Positions 1 through 9,298 of a DNA stretch of 33,256 bases are shown in pieces. The notes beneath the pieces were generated by a model. It saw only the letters and a program-made list of their open reading frames with translations. It was not told where the DNA came from and ran no database searches. Within the stretch, counting starts at the first letter, position 1. Each line of letters opens with the position of its first letter. Origin of the DNA: Caloramator sp. (GTDB taxonomy: Bacteria; Bacillota; Clostridia; Clostridiales; Caloramatoraceae); NCBI GenBank assembly GCA_026416875.1, contig JAOAEI010000010.1, positions 1 through 33,256 of the forward strand. The letters are read 5' to 3'. Both the position numbers and the translations under genes were made by a program.

Positions 1-77
1 CTTAATCAAAATACATATAAAACAAGCAAGGATGGGCATCTGAATAATTTGCCCACCCCAACTATTGACATAGAGCC
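1..77 (-). mobile_element. End of an ISL3-like insertion sequence (partial)
   Basis: Read on the minus strand from position 77, the sequence begins GGCTCTATGTCAATAGTTGG. This resembles, from memory, the terminal inverted repeat of ISL3-family insertion sequences (GGCTCT..GTCAA..). It begins exactly where the histidine kinase reading frame stops matching its family. Just inside is a hairpin (GGGTGGGCA / TGCCCATCC, about 30-60) followed by a T-rich stretch. The rest of the element, including any transposase, would lie to the left of the window. The neighbouring bases 78-85 would be one copy of the usual 8-bp target duplication. The family assignment is recalled rather than searched. Confidence 0.5.
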
Positions 78-1273
78 GAAAATTTTACTGCATTGGATAA
101 AAGATTTAAAATTGCACGTTCTATTTTTTCGACATCGCAGGTTATAATCTTTTCTTCAATGTAGGGATTATATATTATTTTTACGTTTTTATTTTCTAGA
201 TAATGGTTTACAGAATTACAAATATCTTCAACAAGACTTATTATATTAATATTTTGAAGATGTAATCCCATGTTTTTTGCGTCGATACTTGTTAAGTCGA
301 TTATATTGTTTACTAATCTTAATAATCTATACATGTTTTTCTTTAAGATAGGAAAGAATTTATCGAAATTCTCAACAAAATTATTTTCTTTATCTCTAAA
401 AAGTTCTATAAGCTGAACAGTTCCATAGATAATATTTAAAGGTGTTCTAAGTTCATGAGAAACCTTGCAAATAAATTCACTTTTTAGTTTTTCGTATTCT
501 AATTCCTTATAAATTTTTTCACGTTCACTTTGTAATTTAAGTATTTCTTCGTTTTCTTTTAAAAAGATTAGTGTTCCTATTTTTTCATTGTTTTCTTCTA
601 AAAAAGAAATATGGGAGAATTCAAACCAAATATATTTACCGCTTTTATGCTTAAGTCTAAAGGTTTTGTTTTTTACAATAGGGTGTTTGTCAACATAAAT
701 TTTACATTTATCTATTGGCATTGAAAGGTCATCGGGATGGATAAAATCGATTAAATTTTTACCTATAAGTTCTTTTAGATTGCAACCTAAGGACATTTCA
801 GCTGAAACAGAACAATAGGTTATAATACCCTTTAAGTCGGTCATGAATATGACATCGTTAATATCATTAAATATTTTTTGCAACATCACTTTTTCATCTT
901 GTAGTTTTTGCTCTAGATAAACGGCATTTGTAATATCGATTATAACAACAGAAATATAATCCCTATTTAAAAGGTTCATAAGATAAAAGCGTGCCTTTAC
1001 ATAGGGAACGTTTTTGTTTATTTTAGAAAAATCTTGTTTTGGTATTAAGTATTCATTGTTATTCTTTTTAAGCTCCTGCAACAAAAGGTCTTTATTAATG
1101 TTTAATATTTCTGTAATATTGGAATATTTGTTATCTGTTAATTTTTGGAATGAAAAGTTGCTAACGATAACATCCCCGTTCGTGTCGCATATTGCAGCTG
1201 CTACGGGACTTTTAAAGAACATTTCTCTTATTATGGAAAATAAAACATTGCAATTTATATCGCTATTTTGCAT
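62..1273 (-). CDS. PAS-domain sensor histidine kinase, ATP-binding domain cut off
   Basis: This is a soluble two-component sensor kinase with no membrane segment visible. From the preferred start, an N-terminal PAS-like region (about residues 10-115) is followed by a second PAS/PAC (about 130-250), a short coiled linker and a HisKA dimerisation domain with the phospho-accepting His273 in VSHELRTP. The protein reaches the N-box of the ATPase domain (NLLSNAVKFS), adds ALCQ and stops. The G1, F and G2 ATP-binding boxes are missing, about 80-100 residues short of a full kinase. The lost end coincides with the ISL3-like terminus, so the gene is probably interrupted and cannot autophosphorylate. 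The start at 1273 is chosen because AGGTGG lies 4 bases upstream; an in-frame ATG at 1309 has no such site. No response regulator is visible beside it. Confidence 0.8.
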   Translation of the reverse strand: MQNSDINCNVLFSIIREMFFKSPVAAAICDTNGDVIVSNFSFQKLTDNKYSNITEILNINKDLLLQELKKNNNEYLIPKQDFSKINKNVPYVKARFYLMNLLNRDYISVVIIDITNAVYLEQKLQDEKVMLQKIFNDINDVIFMTDLKGIITYCSVSAEMSLGCNLKELIGKNLIDFIHPDDLSMPIDKCKIYVDKHPIVKNKTFRLKHKSGKYIWFEFSHISFLEENNEKIGTLIFLKENEEILKLQSEREKIYKELEYEKLKSEFICKVSHELRTPLNIIYGTVQLIELFRDKENNFVENFDKFFPILKKNMYRLLRLVNNIIDLTSIDAKNMGLHLQNINIISLVEDICNSVNHYLENKNVKIIYNPYIEEKIITCDVEKIERAILNLLSNAVKFSALCQ

Positions 1274-1400
1274 TTTACCACCTACTATGATAAAAGATGA
1301 AACCATCATTATTTATTCAACAAACATAAAGGATTTCCTGCAAAGAAAAATAAAAAATTTATCGCAAATTTTTACAAAAAATTAAGCTTTTAAGATTTAT

Positions 1401-1429
1401 TTACATAAAAAAGATAAAAGTGTTATAAT
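1401..1429 (+). promoter_or_regulatory. Sigma-A-type promoter for the aldo/keto reductase
   Basis: TTACAT at 1401-1406, a 17-base spacer and TATAAT at 1424-1429, with TG one base before the -10 (extended -10). It lies 31 bases before the start codon of the downstream gene. Confidence 0.6.
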
Positions 1430-1460
1430 TAAACCAAAATTAAAACAAGTGGTGATGGAA

Positions 1461-2465
1461 ATGAATTATAGAAGGCTTGGAAAAACAAATTTAAAAGTTT
1501 CAGAAATAGGTTTTGGAGGAATTCCAATTCAAAGATTAAGGAAAGAGGAAGCTTTAAAGGTAATCCATAAAGCAGAGGATATGGGAATAAATTTTATAGA
1601 TACAGCAAGGGGATACTCCTGTAGCGAAGAGCATATAGGAATGGCTTTGAAAGGAAGAAGAACAAATTGGATAATAGCTACAAAATCCATGGCAAGGAAC
1701 TATGAAGATATGAAAAAGGATGTAGAAATTAGTCTTAGAAACTTAAACACTGACTATATAGATGTTTATCAGCTCCATAATATAAAAGATGTTAATACAT
1801 ATAAAGAAGTAGTTTCAGAAGGCGGAGCCCTACGGGCCTTACTGGAGGCGAAGGAAAAAGGAATTATAAGACATATAGGAATAACCTCCCATAGTATTGA
1901 TATTCTGAAAGTTGCAATTAACAATCCAATTTTTGAAACTATTATGTATCCTTATAATATAATTGAACGACAAGCTATTGAAGTTTTTATGATGGCAAAG
2001 GATAAGGATATAGGGACTATTGCAATGAAACCAATGGCTGGAGGAGTTTTGTCTGACGGGAAACTTGCTATGAAATTCATATTAAAGGATGATTTTATAT
2101 CTACGGCGATCCCAGGAATGGCAAGCGTAGATGAAGTTATTGAGAATGCATCTGCAAGTGGAGAAGAGTTAACTAGGGAAGAACTAGAATTTTGCGACAG
2201 GATTTATAAAGATATGGATAAGGAATTTTGTAGAAGATGCGGTTACTGCGCACCGTGCCCACAGGGTATAGATATTCCATTTAGCTTTATTTTAAAGGGA
2301 TATTTTGTTAATTATGATCTTAAAGATTGGACAAGGGAAAGATATAATGCATTAAAGGCCCATGCCTCAGATTGTAGAGAATGTGGAATATGCGAAACAA
2401 GGTGCCCATATAATCTAAATATAAGAAAAATGCTCAAGGAAGTTAAAAAAACCTTCGGATATTAG
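1461..2465 (+). CDS. Aldo/keto reductase with C-terminal 4Fe-4S motifs
   Basis: This is a predicted cytoplasmic oxidoreductase with an N-terminal AKR TIM barrel (about 1-235) and a ferredoxin-like tail. The AKR catalytic tetrad is visible as Asp47, Tyr52, Lys75 and His106. The tail carries two cysteine motifs, C257/C260/C263/C266-Pro and C305/C308/C311/C315-Pro, expected to bind Fe-S clusters. This architecture is common in anaerobes; the substrate is not known and may not be a simple NADPH-linked carbonyl. The start at 1461 is preferred because GGTGAT (1451-1456) sits 4 bases before it; upstream GTG/ATG codons at 1449-1455 overlap that site. The gene appears monocistronic, with its own promoter and terminator. 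Confidence 0.9.
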   Translation: MNYRRLGKTNLKVSEIGFGGIPIQRLRKEEALKVIHKAEDMGINFIDTARGYSCSEEHIGMALKGRRTNWIIATKSMARNYEDMKKDVEISLRNLNTDYIDVYQLHNIKDVNTYKEVVSEGGALRALLEAKEKGIIRHIGITSHSIDILKVAINNPIFETIMYPYNIIERQAIEVFMMAKDKDIGTIAMKPMAGGVLSDGKLAMKFILKDDFISTAIPGMASVDEVIENASASGEELTREELEFCDRIYKDMDKEFCRRCGYCAPCPQGIDIPFSFILKGYFVNYDLKDWTRERYNALKAHASDCRECGICETRCPYNLNIRKMLKEVKKTFGY

Positions 2466-2493
2466 GCAGCATTATTGTTGCCTAATATTTTTT
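2461..2493 (+). terminator. Rho-independent terminator after the aldo/keto reductase
   Basis: ATTAGGCAGC, loop ATTATT, GTTGCCTAAT (one G-U pair), then ATTTTTT. It overlaps the stop codon at 2463-2465. Confidence 0.85.
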
Positions 2494-2546
2494 ATTTAAT
2501 TAAAATATAAATAATAAGAAAAAATTGGAATTGGCGAGGTGTTTAT

Positions 2547-3614
2547 ATGGATTTTTTAGCCTTAAAAATTGCATGGGATGTTCATAGGAAACAGTTAAGG
2601 AAGGGTTCTTCCATTCCATATATAATTCATCCAATTGAGGTTGCTGTGATACTTTACGAAAATGATGCGGATGAAGAGCTTATAAATGCTGCATTCTTAC
2701 ATGATACCCTTGAAGATACTACAGGAAATAGAGAGGAGCTTTTAAAAAAGTTAAAAGACAATTTTAGTAAAAGGACCATTGACCTTGTCCTTGCAGCTTC
2801 TGAGCCTTTAAAGGTTAAAACCACGGAAAAGTTAACCCTTGAGGAGGAGGTAAAAACTTGGAGGCAAAGAAAGCAGCATACTATAGAATTTGTAAAAGAA
2901 GCTTCAAGAGATATTAAAATGCTAATTTGTGCCGATAAGCTCAGCAACATAAGAAGCACATATAAGGATTATAAAAGGCTTGGGAAAAAGGTTTGGGAAA
3001 AATTCAATGCAGGATATGAGGAACAAAAATGGTATTATAAAAGTTTAGTTGATGCATTATCTGAACTTGAAGGGCTTAAGATGTATGAGGAGTTAAAGAA
3101 ATTAGTAGAACAGATTTTTTATTTTGAAGATCATTTTGTAGAGATTAGAGATGCTATGATTGAAGAAAAGATATTACTAAAGGATGACATAATCAAAAAT
3201 TGGGGTTCGGAAATCATAGTTTCAAAGGGAAAGATTCACAAAATATTTGAACTTCCTTGGCTTATTGCGGTTTCACAAGAAGAAATACTTGGTTATTTAA
3301 TTTATAGAATAGAAAATGATGAATGCGAATTGGTTTTATTAGAGAGTTTTTGTAAAAATGTCGGAATAGGCTCTAAACTTTTAAAAGAATTAGAAAATAT
3401 TGCAAAGAAAAATGAATGTAAAAGGATTTTTTTAATAACAACGAATGATAACATAGATGCTATGAAGTTTTATCAGAAAAATGGATTTGAGATAGTTGCT
3501 ATACACAAAGATGCCGCCAATAGGGCAAGAAGCATAAAACCACAGATACCTTTAATTGGGAATTATGAAATTCCAGTTAAAGATGAAATTGAATTTGAGT
3601 TAAAATTTAGTTAA
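2547..3614 (+). CDS. HD-domain (Mesh1/SpoT-like) hydrolase fused to a GNAT acetyltransferase
   Basis: The protein has two domains. Residues 1-190 form an HD phosphohydrolase resembling the hydrolase half of RelA/SpoT and the stand-alone Mesh1 enzymes: His28 in YIIHPIEV, His52-Asp53 in FLHDTLEDT and Asp130 in ADKLSNIR match the metal-binding set. Family members hydrolyse (p)ppGpp or related nucleotides; no synthetase domain is present. Residues about 210-335 look like a GNAT fold, with acetyl-CoA loop KNVGIG at 270-275 and the NDNIDAMKFYQKNGFE motif typical of N-acetyltransferases. The frame runs through both halves without interruption, so this is one polypeptide. The SD GAGGTG precedes ATG 2547. 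Substrates of both halves are unknown. It stands alone between a terminator and the glg promoter. Confidence 0.8.
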   Translation: MDFLALKIAWDVHRKQLRKGSSIPYIIHPIEVAVILYENDADEELINAAFLHDTLEDTTGNREELLKKLKDNFSKRTIDLVLAASEPLKVKTTEKLTLEEEVKTWRQRKQHTIEFVKEASRDIKMLICADKLSNIRSTYKDYKRLGKKVWEKFNAGYEEQKWYYKSLVDALSELEGLKMYEELKKLVEQIFYFEDHFVEIRDAMIEEKILLKDDIIKNWGSEIIVSKGKIHKIFELPWLIAVSQEEILGYLIYRIENDECELVLLESFCKNVGIGSKLLKELENIAKKNECKRIFLITTNDNIDAMKFYQKNGFEIVAIHKDAANRARSIKPQIPLIGNYEIPVKDEIEFELKFS

Positions 3615-3641
3615 AATTCTGGTAATTCATAAATTTTCATG

Positions 3642-3647
3642 TATAAT
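3642..3647 (+). promoter_or_regulatory. Likely -10 element of the glg operon promoter
   Basis: TATAAT lies in the AT-rich gap between the HD/GNAT gene and glgB, with TG directly upstream. No convincing -35 hexamer is seen 16-18 bases upstream, so expression may need an activator. A predicted start near 3654 leaves a leader of about 25 bases. Confidence 0.35.
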
Positions 3648-3676
3648 TATAAATAATATCTTTTGGGTTTGGGGGG

Positions 3677-5572
3677 ATGAAGGTGAAAAGAAGACATACA
3701 ATTTATGTCTCCGATATAAATAGATATATAAAGGGAGAACACTTTAGCGCATATGAATTTATGGGAAGTAAAATAGTAGAATACCAAGGCAAAAAAGGTG
3801 TAGTTTTTATTACATTTGCACCAAGGGCAAGGGAAGTTAGAGTAGTTGGAGATTTTAACGGCTGGAATGGGGATAAACATAAGATGATAAAAGTTTTAGA
3901 TTCAGGATTTTGGTGGCTTTTTATTGAGAACATAAAAGAAGGAGACTTATACAAATACGAAATAATAAAGGCGGACGGGACTAGAGTTTTAAAGGCTGAC
4001 CCCTATGCAAGATTTTCCGAATTAAGACCAAATACCGCATCTGTAGTATATGAAGATAAAGACTATAAGTGGCAGGATAAAGAGTGGATGGAAAAAAGAA
4101 AAAGCATAAATTATTTTAAAAGTCCTTTAAATATTTATGAGGTTCATTTAGGTTCATGGAAAAAGAAGGGAGAAAACTTTTTAAACTACAGAGAAATAGC
4201 TGATGAACTCTCTAAATATGTAAAGGATATGGGATATACCCATGTAGAGCTTTTACCTATTATGGAACATCCACTAGATGCTTCATGGGGTTATCAGATT
4301 ACAGGGTATTTTTCGCCAACATCAAGATATGGAACTCCTGATGATTTTAAATATTTTATAGATAAAATGCACAGGGAAGGAATTGGAGTAATTCTTGATT
4401 GGGCGCCAGGACATTTTTGTAGGGACGAGCACGGACTTTACAATTTCGATGGTGCGCATCTTTATGAACATGAAGACCCAATATTAGGGGATAATTTTGA
4501 CTGGGGCACTGCTAATTTTGATTATTCGAAGGGACATGTTCAAAGCTTTTTAATTTCCAACGCACTTTACTGGTTTAAAGAATTTCATGTGGATGGACTT
4601 AGAGTTGATGCGGTTGCAGCAATGCTTTATCTTAATTTTGGTAAAGAACATTTGAATATAAGAAATAAATTTGGAGGAATTGAAAATTTAGATGCAGTTG
4701 ATTTTTTGAAAAAATTAAACAAAGCCATTTTTTTAAATGTGGATAATCCCCTTATGATAGCAGAGGAATCAACAGCATGGCCCTTAGTTACATATCCTAC
4801 TTATGATGGAGGACTTGGTTTTAATTATAAATGGAATATGGGATGGATGAATGATACTTTAAGATATATGGCGATGGGAGATGAAGAAAGAAAAAATAAT
4901 CATAATCTTTTAACTTTTTCGATGATGTATGCTTATTCTGAAAACTTTATTCTTCCTCTATCCCATGATGAAGTAGTTCATGGCAAAAAATCTTTAATAG
5001 ATAAAATGCCTGGAAGCTATGAAGAAAAATTTGCAAACCTTAGGCTTTTATATGGTTATATGATGACACATCCAGGTAAAAAGCTTTTATTTATGGGGGG
5101 AGAAATTGCACAGTTTATAGAATGGAGATTCTATGAAGAAATAGAATGGTTTCTTTTAAAATATCCAATCCATGATTCCTTAAAAAGATATGTAAGGGAT
5201 CTTAATAAATTTTATTTAGAGAATAAAGCACTTTGGGAACTTGATCATAAAGGAGAAGGATTTGAATGGATTGATGCAAACAACAGGCACCAGAGCGTTT
5301 TATCCTTTATAAGAAGGTCAGAGGAGGATTATTTAGTTATTATATGTAATTTCGGAAGGGGAAAATATGAGAACTATAAAATAGGAGTTCCTGAAGATGC
5401 GGAATATATAGAAGTTTTTAATAGCGATAAAAATATTTATTCTGGAAGTAATTTTGTTAATGATGTCAGCATAAAATCTTTAAGGGAGTCGTGGCATGGA
5501 AGGGACTATTCAATTAATATCAGAATAGCACCCTACTCCTTTATAGTTTTAAAACCAAAAAGGGGTGAATAA
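3677..5572 (+). CDS. glgB: 1,4-alpha-glucan branching enzyme
   Basis: This GH13 enzyme creates alpha-1,6 branches in growing glycogen by cutting an alpha-1,4 chain and moving it. An N-terminal CBM48-type beta domain (about 40-125, including [10 protein letters not shown]) precedes the catalytic barrel. Catalytic residues are Asp311 (GLRVDAV, nucleophile), Glu363 (MIAEEST, acid/base) and Asp431 (LSHDEVVHG). At 631 residues it matches the short branching enzymes lacking the extra N-terminal domain. It is the first gene of glgB-C-D-A-P and nearly abuts glgC. GGGGGG at 3671-3676 touches the ATG at 3677; GTG 3683, two codons on, has the more normal 6-base spacing and may be the true start. Confidence 0.95.
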   Translation: MKVKRRHTIYVSDINRYIKGEHFSAYEFMGSKIVEYQGKKGVVFITFAPRAREVRVVGDFNGWNGDKHKMIKVLDSGFWWLFIENIKEGDLYKYEIIKADGTRVLKADPYARFSELRPNTASVVYEDKDYKWQDKEWMEKRKSINYFKSPLNIYEVHLGSWKKKGENFLNYREIADELSKYVKDMGYTHVELLPIMEHPLDASWGYQITGYFSPTSRYGTPDDFKYFIDKMHREGIGVILDWAPGHFCRDEHGLYNFDGAHLYEHEDPILGDNFDWGTANFDYSKGHVQSFLISNALYWFKEFHVDGLRVDAVAAMLYLNFGKEHLNIRNKFGGIENLDAVDFLKKLNKAIFLNVDNPLMIAEESTAWPLVTYPTYDGGLGFNYKWNMGWMNDTLRYMAMGDEERKNNHNLLTFSMMYAYSENFILPLSHDEVVHGKKSLIDKMPGSYEEKFANLRLLYGYMMTHPGKKLLFMGGEIAQFIEWRFYEEIEWFLLKYPIHDSLKRYVRDLNKFYLENKALWELDHKGEGFEWIDANNRHQSVLSFIRRSEEDYLVIICNFGRGKYENYKIGVPEDAEYIEVFNSDKNIYSGSNFVNDVSIKSLRESWHGRDYSINIRIAPYSFIVLKPKRGE

Positions 5573-5573
5573 T

Positions 5574-6719
5574 ATGCGAAAAAAGGAAATAATAGCGATG
5601 GTCCTTGCAGGTGGCCAGGGGACGAGATTAAAATCCTTGACTAAAAACAATGCAAAGCCTGCAGTCCCTTTTGGAGGGAAATATAGAATTATTGATTTTG
5701 TTTTATCCAATTGTGCTAATTCAGACATCGATACTGTTGGGGTATTAACTCAGTATCAGCCCCTTATATTAAATGCCCATATTGGGATTGGTATGACCTG
5801 GGATCTTGATAGAAAGTTTGGGGGAGTTAGAATTCTACCGCCATATCAGCATGAGGCAGGTGGAAATTGGTATAAGGGAACAGCTGATGCGATATATCAA
5901 AATATGAATTATATAGATTATTATAATCCGGAATATGTCCTTGTCCTTTCGGGGGATCATATTTATAAAATGGACTATAACTTAATGCTTGATTATCATA
6001 AAGAGAAGAATGCCGATTGCACCATTGCAGTTATTGAGGTTCCAATTGAGGAGGCCAGCCGCTTTGGAATTATGAATACCCATGAGGATGGAAGAATATA
6101 TGAATTTGAAGAAAAGCCAAAAAAGCCAAAGAGCAACTTAGCTTCGATGGGTATATATATATTTAATTGGAATAAGCTAAAGCACTTTTTAAAGGAGGAT
6201 CAAAAGGATCCGACATCTTCAAACGACTTTGGCAAGAACGTGATCCCAAGAATGCTAAAGGAGGGTGCAAAACTCTATGCCTATAAATTTGAAGGTTACT
6301 GGAAGGATGTTGGAACTGTAGAGAGCTATTGGGAGGCCAACATGGACCTTTTAAAGGAGGATTGTCAGCTGGATTTATATGAGGGAGTAAGTAAAATATA
6401 TGCTGTTGATTATTCCCTACCTCCGCAGTATATAGGGCCTGAGGCAGCTGTAGAAAATTCTATGATAGTTGATGGATGCACTGTTTATGGTGAAGTTAGA
6501 AACTCAATAATTTCAAGGGGAGTTTTTATAGGAAAAAATGCTGTTGTTAAGGATTCTGTTATCCTACAGGATGCTAAGATTGAAGATGGTGCAGTGGTCC
6601 TAAAAAGCATTGTAGGGAATGGAGCAAGGATTAGAGAAGGAGTTACCGTTGGAAATGGTAAAGAGATAGTTCTTATCCCTGAGAAAAAGGATGTCAAGGA
6701 AAATATTTTAGAAGGATAA
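5574..6719 (+). CDS. glgC: Glucose-1-phosphate adenylyltransferase (ADP-glucose pyrophosphorylase), catalytic subunit
   Basis: It converts glucose-1-phosphate and ATP to ADP-glucose and pyrophosphate, the committed step of bacterial glycogen synthesis. The N-terminal nucleotidyltransferase domain has the signature LAGGQGTRL (residues 11-19), a conserved Lys in [19 protein letters not shown], the metal site [10 protein letters not shown] and the sugar-binding [25 protein letters not shown] leads into a C-terminal left-handed beta-helix with hexapeptide repeats. The length (381 residues) is normal. GGGGTGA at 5562-5568 sets the start at ATG 5574, one base after the glgB stop, suggesting translational coupling. 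It should pair with GlgD downstream. Confidence 0.96.
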   Translation: MRKKEIIAMVLAGGQGTRLKSLTKNNAKPAVPFGGKYRIIDFVLSNCANSDIDTVGVLTQYQPLILNAHIGIGMTWDLDRKFGGVRILPPYQHEAGGNWYKGTADAIYQNMNYIDYYNPEYVLVLSGDHIYKMDYNLMLDYHKEKNADCTIAVIEVPIEEASRFGIMNTHEDGRIYEFEEKPKKPKSNLASMGIYIFNWNKLKHFLKEDQKDPTSSNDFGKNVIPRMLKEGAKLYAYKFEGYWKDVGTVESYWEANMDLLKEDCQLDLYEGVSKIYAVDYSLPPQYIGPEAAVENSMIVDGCTVYGEVRNSIISRGVFIGKNAVVKDSVILQDAKIEDGAVVLKSIVGNGARIREGVTVGNGKEIVLIPEKKDVKENILEG

Positions 6720-6731
6720 CGAGGTGATATC

Positions 6732-7841
6732 ATGCTAAGGGATTATATGGGGGTTATACTTCTTAATGAGGATGAAAGCAACATAAGAAGTTTAACATTA
6801 AACAGACCAATAGCATCTATTCCTATATTTGGTAGATATAGAGTTATTGACTTTGTTCTTTCTAATATGGTTAATAGCGGGATAACTAATGTTGGTATAT
6901 TTGTTGAAAGAAATTCAAGATCATTAGTTGACCATATAGGAACAGGAAAGCCTTGGGATCTTAATAGAAAAATCGACGGCCTTTTTATATTTAACCATAC
7001 ATTAAAAAGATTAGTGCAGGAGGATGTAAATGCCTTTAAATATAATATGGAATATTTCTTTAGAAGCAAAAAGGAAAAAGTTGTTCTTTCAAGATCAAGG
7101 ATGATATGCAATATTAATTTAGAAGAAATAGCACAGGAACATGAAAGGTCTGGTGCAGATGTTACGATTGTGTATAAGAAAGTTAATAATGATGAAATGT
7201 TTTTAAATTGTGAGGTTTTAAACATAGAAAATGGCAAAGTTATTGGTGTCGGCAAAAATCTTGGAATGGGAGATACTATAAACGTTTCTATGGAGATATT
7301 CTTTATGAGTAAGGAGTTTTTAATACAGGCTATTTATAAGTGCATGCAGGAGGGAATTTGTTCTAGCGTTATGGAATATGTGTATAAGCATGTTAGAAAT
7401 CACGATGTAAGGGTCTATGAATTTAAAGGATATTTAGGATGTATAAATTCAGTATCGTCATACTACAAAGTATCCATGGACTTTTTAAATCAAGATGTTA
7501 TGCAGGAACTTTGCAGCAAAAACGGAAATATATATACAAAATCTTATGATTCACCTCCTACAAAATACTTAAACGGATGCAGTATTACAAATTCTATAAT
7601 AGCAAGTGGGAGCATAATAAAGGGACTTGTCTCTAATAGTATTATCGGAAGAAGGGTTATCATAGAAGAGGGGGCAGAAGTCATCGATTCAATAGTATTT
7701 TCAAGATGTATTATAGGAAAGAATGTTAAACTTAAAAATGTTATCCTCGATAAAAATGTTATAATCGAAGACGATAAGGTCTTGATAGGAGATAACAAAT
7801 ATCCGATCGTTATTGAAAAAGGAAGCAGAATCCATCTTTAA
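6732..7841 (+). CDS. glgD: GlgD, non-catalytic ADP-glucose pyrophosphorylase subunit
   Basis: This is a GlgC paralogue found in Firmicutes beside GlgC. It keeps the overall fold (FGRYRVIDFVLSNMVNSG, GTGKPWDLNRK, a C-terminal beta-helix with NSIIG/GKNVKLKN hexapeptides) but the nucleotide loop GGxGxRL is replaced by LNEDESNIRSL, so it is unlikely to catalyse on its own. In studied Firmicutes GlgD forms a hetero-oligomer with GlgC and raises its activity. GAGGTGAT at 6720-6727 precedes the ATG, 12 bases after glgC. The length (369 residues) is usual for GlgD. Confidence 0.93.
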   Translation: MLRDYMGVILLNEDESNIRSLTLNRPIASIPIFGRYRVIDFVLSNMVNSGITNVGIFVERNSRSLVDHIGTGKPWDLNRKIDGLFIFNHTLKRLVQEDVNAFKYNMEYFFRSKKEKVVLSRSRMICNINLEEIAQEHERSGADVTIVYKKVNNDEMFLNCEVLNIENGKVIGVGKNLGMGDTINVSMEIFFMSKEFLIQAIYKCMQEGICSSVMEYVYKHVRNHDVRVYEFKGYLGCINSVSSYYKVSMDFLNQDVMQELCSKNGNIYTKSYDSPPTKYLNGCSITNSIIASGSIIKGLVSNSIIGRRVIIEEGAEVIDSIVFSRCIIGKNVKLKNVILDKNVIIEDDKVLIGDNKYPIVIEKGSRIHL

Positions 7842-7852
7842 GGGGGATTAAT

Positions 7853-9283
7853 ATGAGGATTTTATTTGCTACAGCAGAGGCCTATCCGTTTTTAAAAACC
7901 GGAGGCCTTGCAGATGTTTCCCTTGCTCTTCCTAAGGCGCTAAGAAGGCGTGGAATTGACGTTAGAGTTATAATGCCAAAGTATCAGGATATTAAATATG
8001 AATTCAAAATGATGATGAGGCATTGTTGCCATTTTAATGTTCAAGTTGGCTGGAGAAACCAATATTGTGGGATAGAATATTTAGAATATGATGGAGTTCC
8101 CTTTTATTTTATAGATAACGAATATTACTTTAAACGAAATGGAGCCTATGGATATGGTGACGATGACGAGAGGTTTGTTTATTTTAGTAGAGCAGTAGTT
8201 GAAGCGATAAACCACATAGATTTTGTTCCTGATGTCATCCATTGCAACGATTGGCATACAGCATCAGTTCCATTGATTTTAAAGGCGCATTATTCAAATA
8301 GTTCAAGGCATAGAAACGTAAAAACAATATTTACTATTCATAATTTGAGGTATCAAGGAGTTTTTAAGAGGGAAATACTTTGGGATCTTTTAAACCTTGA
8401 TGATTACTATTTTACAGAAGAAAGATTAAAATACTATGATGCAGTTAACCTCATGAAGGCAGGGATAATTTATTCAGATAAGGTTACTACCGTAAGTAAA
8501 ACATATGTGGAGGAGATTAAAACACCCTTTTATGGCGAAGGACTCCATGGTCTTTTGAGTGAAAACTCAAATAAACTTGTTGGAATTGTAAACGGTATAG
8601 ATTACGATGAATATAACCCTAAAACAGATAGGTTTATTTATAAAAATTATGATGAAAATTCTTTTGCTATAAAAAGGGAAAACAAAGAGGCTCTACAAAG
8701 GGAGCTTCACCTTCCACAAAATCCAGATATTCCAATGATAGGTATGGTAACAAGACTTACAAATCAAAAGGGGTTAGACCTTATTGCACAGGTAATTCAA
8801 GAGATTCTTGAGATGGATATTCAATTTGTCCTTTTAGGTGCAGGAGATTCAAACTATGAAGATATGTTTAGATACTATTCTTCAGTTTATCCATCTAAAA
8901 TTTCGGCTAATATAAGGTATAGTGAGGAGCTTGCAAGAAAAATCTATGCATCTTCGGATTTATTCTTGATGCCCTCGTTATTTGAACCCTGTGGAATAGG
9001 TCAGCTTATAGCATTAAGGTATGGAAGTTTGCCGATTGTTAGAGAAACAGGGGGACTTAAGGATACTGTCAGGCCGTATAATAGGTATACAGGCGAAGGA
9101 AATGGATTTTCCTTTGCAAATTATAATGCAAGGGAAATGCTCGATATAATAAAATATGCCCTTTATGTTTACTACAATGAAAGAGATGCCTTTAATAGGC
9201 TAATTTTCAGTGCTATGACATCCGATAATAGCTGGCAGGAGTCCGCAAAACTATATGTTGAGTTATACAACAGCTTAGTATAA
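7853..9283 (+). CDS. glgA: Glycogen synthase (ADP-glucose type, GT5)
   Basis: It extends alpha-1,4-glucan chains by transferring glucose from ADP-glucose. It has a two-Rossmann-domain GT-B fold: the N-terminal KTGGLADV motif (Lys15) binds ADP-glucose, and the C-terminal half has GMVTRLTNQKGLDLI and SLFEPCGIGQL, with a retaining-glycosyltransferase Glu near residue 378, then RETGGLKDTV. The length of 476 residues is typical. The start is fixed by AGGGGG at 7841-7847 and agrees with family N-termini (MRILFATAEAYPF). It lies 11 bases after glgD in the operon. Confidence 0.96.
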   Translation: MRILFATAEAYPFLKTGGLADVSLALPKALRRRGIDVRVIMPKYQDIKYEFKMMMRHCCHFNVQVGWRNQYCGIEYLEYDGVPFYFIDNEYYFKRNGAYGYGDDDERFVYFSRAVVEAINHIDFVPDVIHCNDWHTASVPLILKAHYSNSSRHRNVKTIFTIHNLRYQGVFKREILWDLLNLDDYYFTEERLKYYDAVNLMKAGIIYSDKVTTVSKTYVEEIKTPFYGEGLHGLLSENSNKLVGIVNGIDYDEYNPKTDRFIYKNYDENSFAIKRENKEALQRELHLPQNPDIPMIGMVTRLTNQKGLDLIAQVIQEILEMDIQFVLLGAGDSNYEDMFRYYSSVYPSKISANIRYSEELARKIYASSDLFLMPSLFEPCGIGQLIALRYGSLPIVRETGGLKDTVRPYNRYTGEGNGFSFANYNAREMLDIIKYALYVYYNERDAFNRLIFSAMTSDNSWQESAKLYVELYNSLV

Positions 9284-9298
9284 TCGGGAGGAAGAAGG

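Noticed and set aside
1014-1385. Open frame of 123 codons on the plus strand
   Set aside because: It lies opposite the PAS histidine kinase, has no ribosome binding site and its translation resembles no protein family; it is a shadow.
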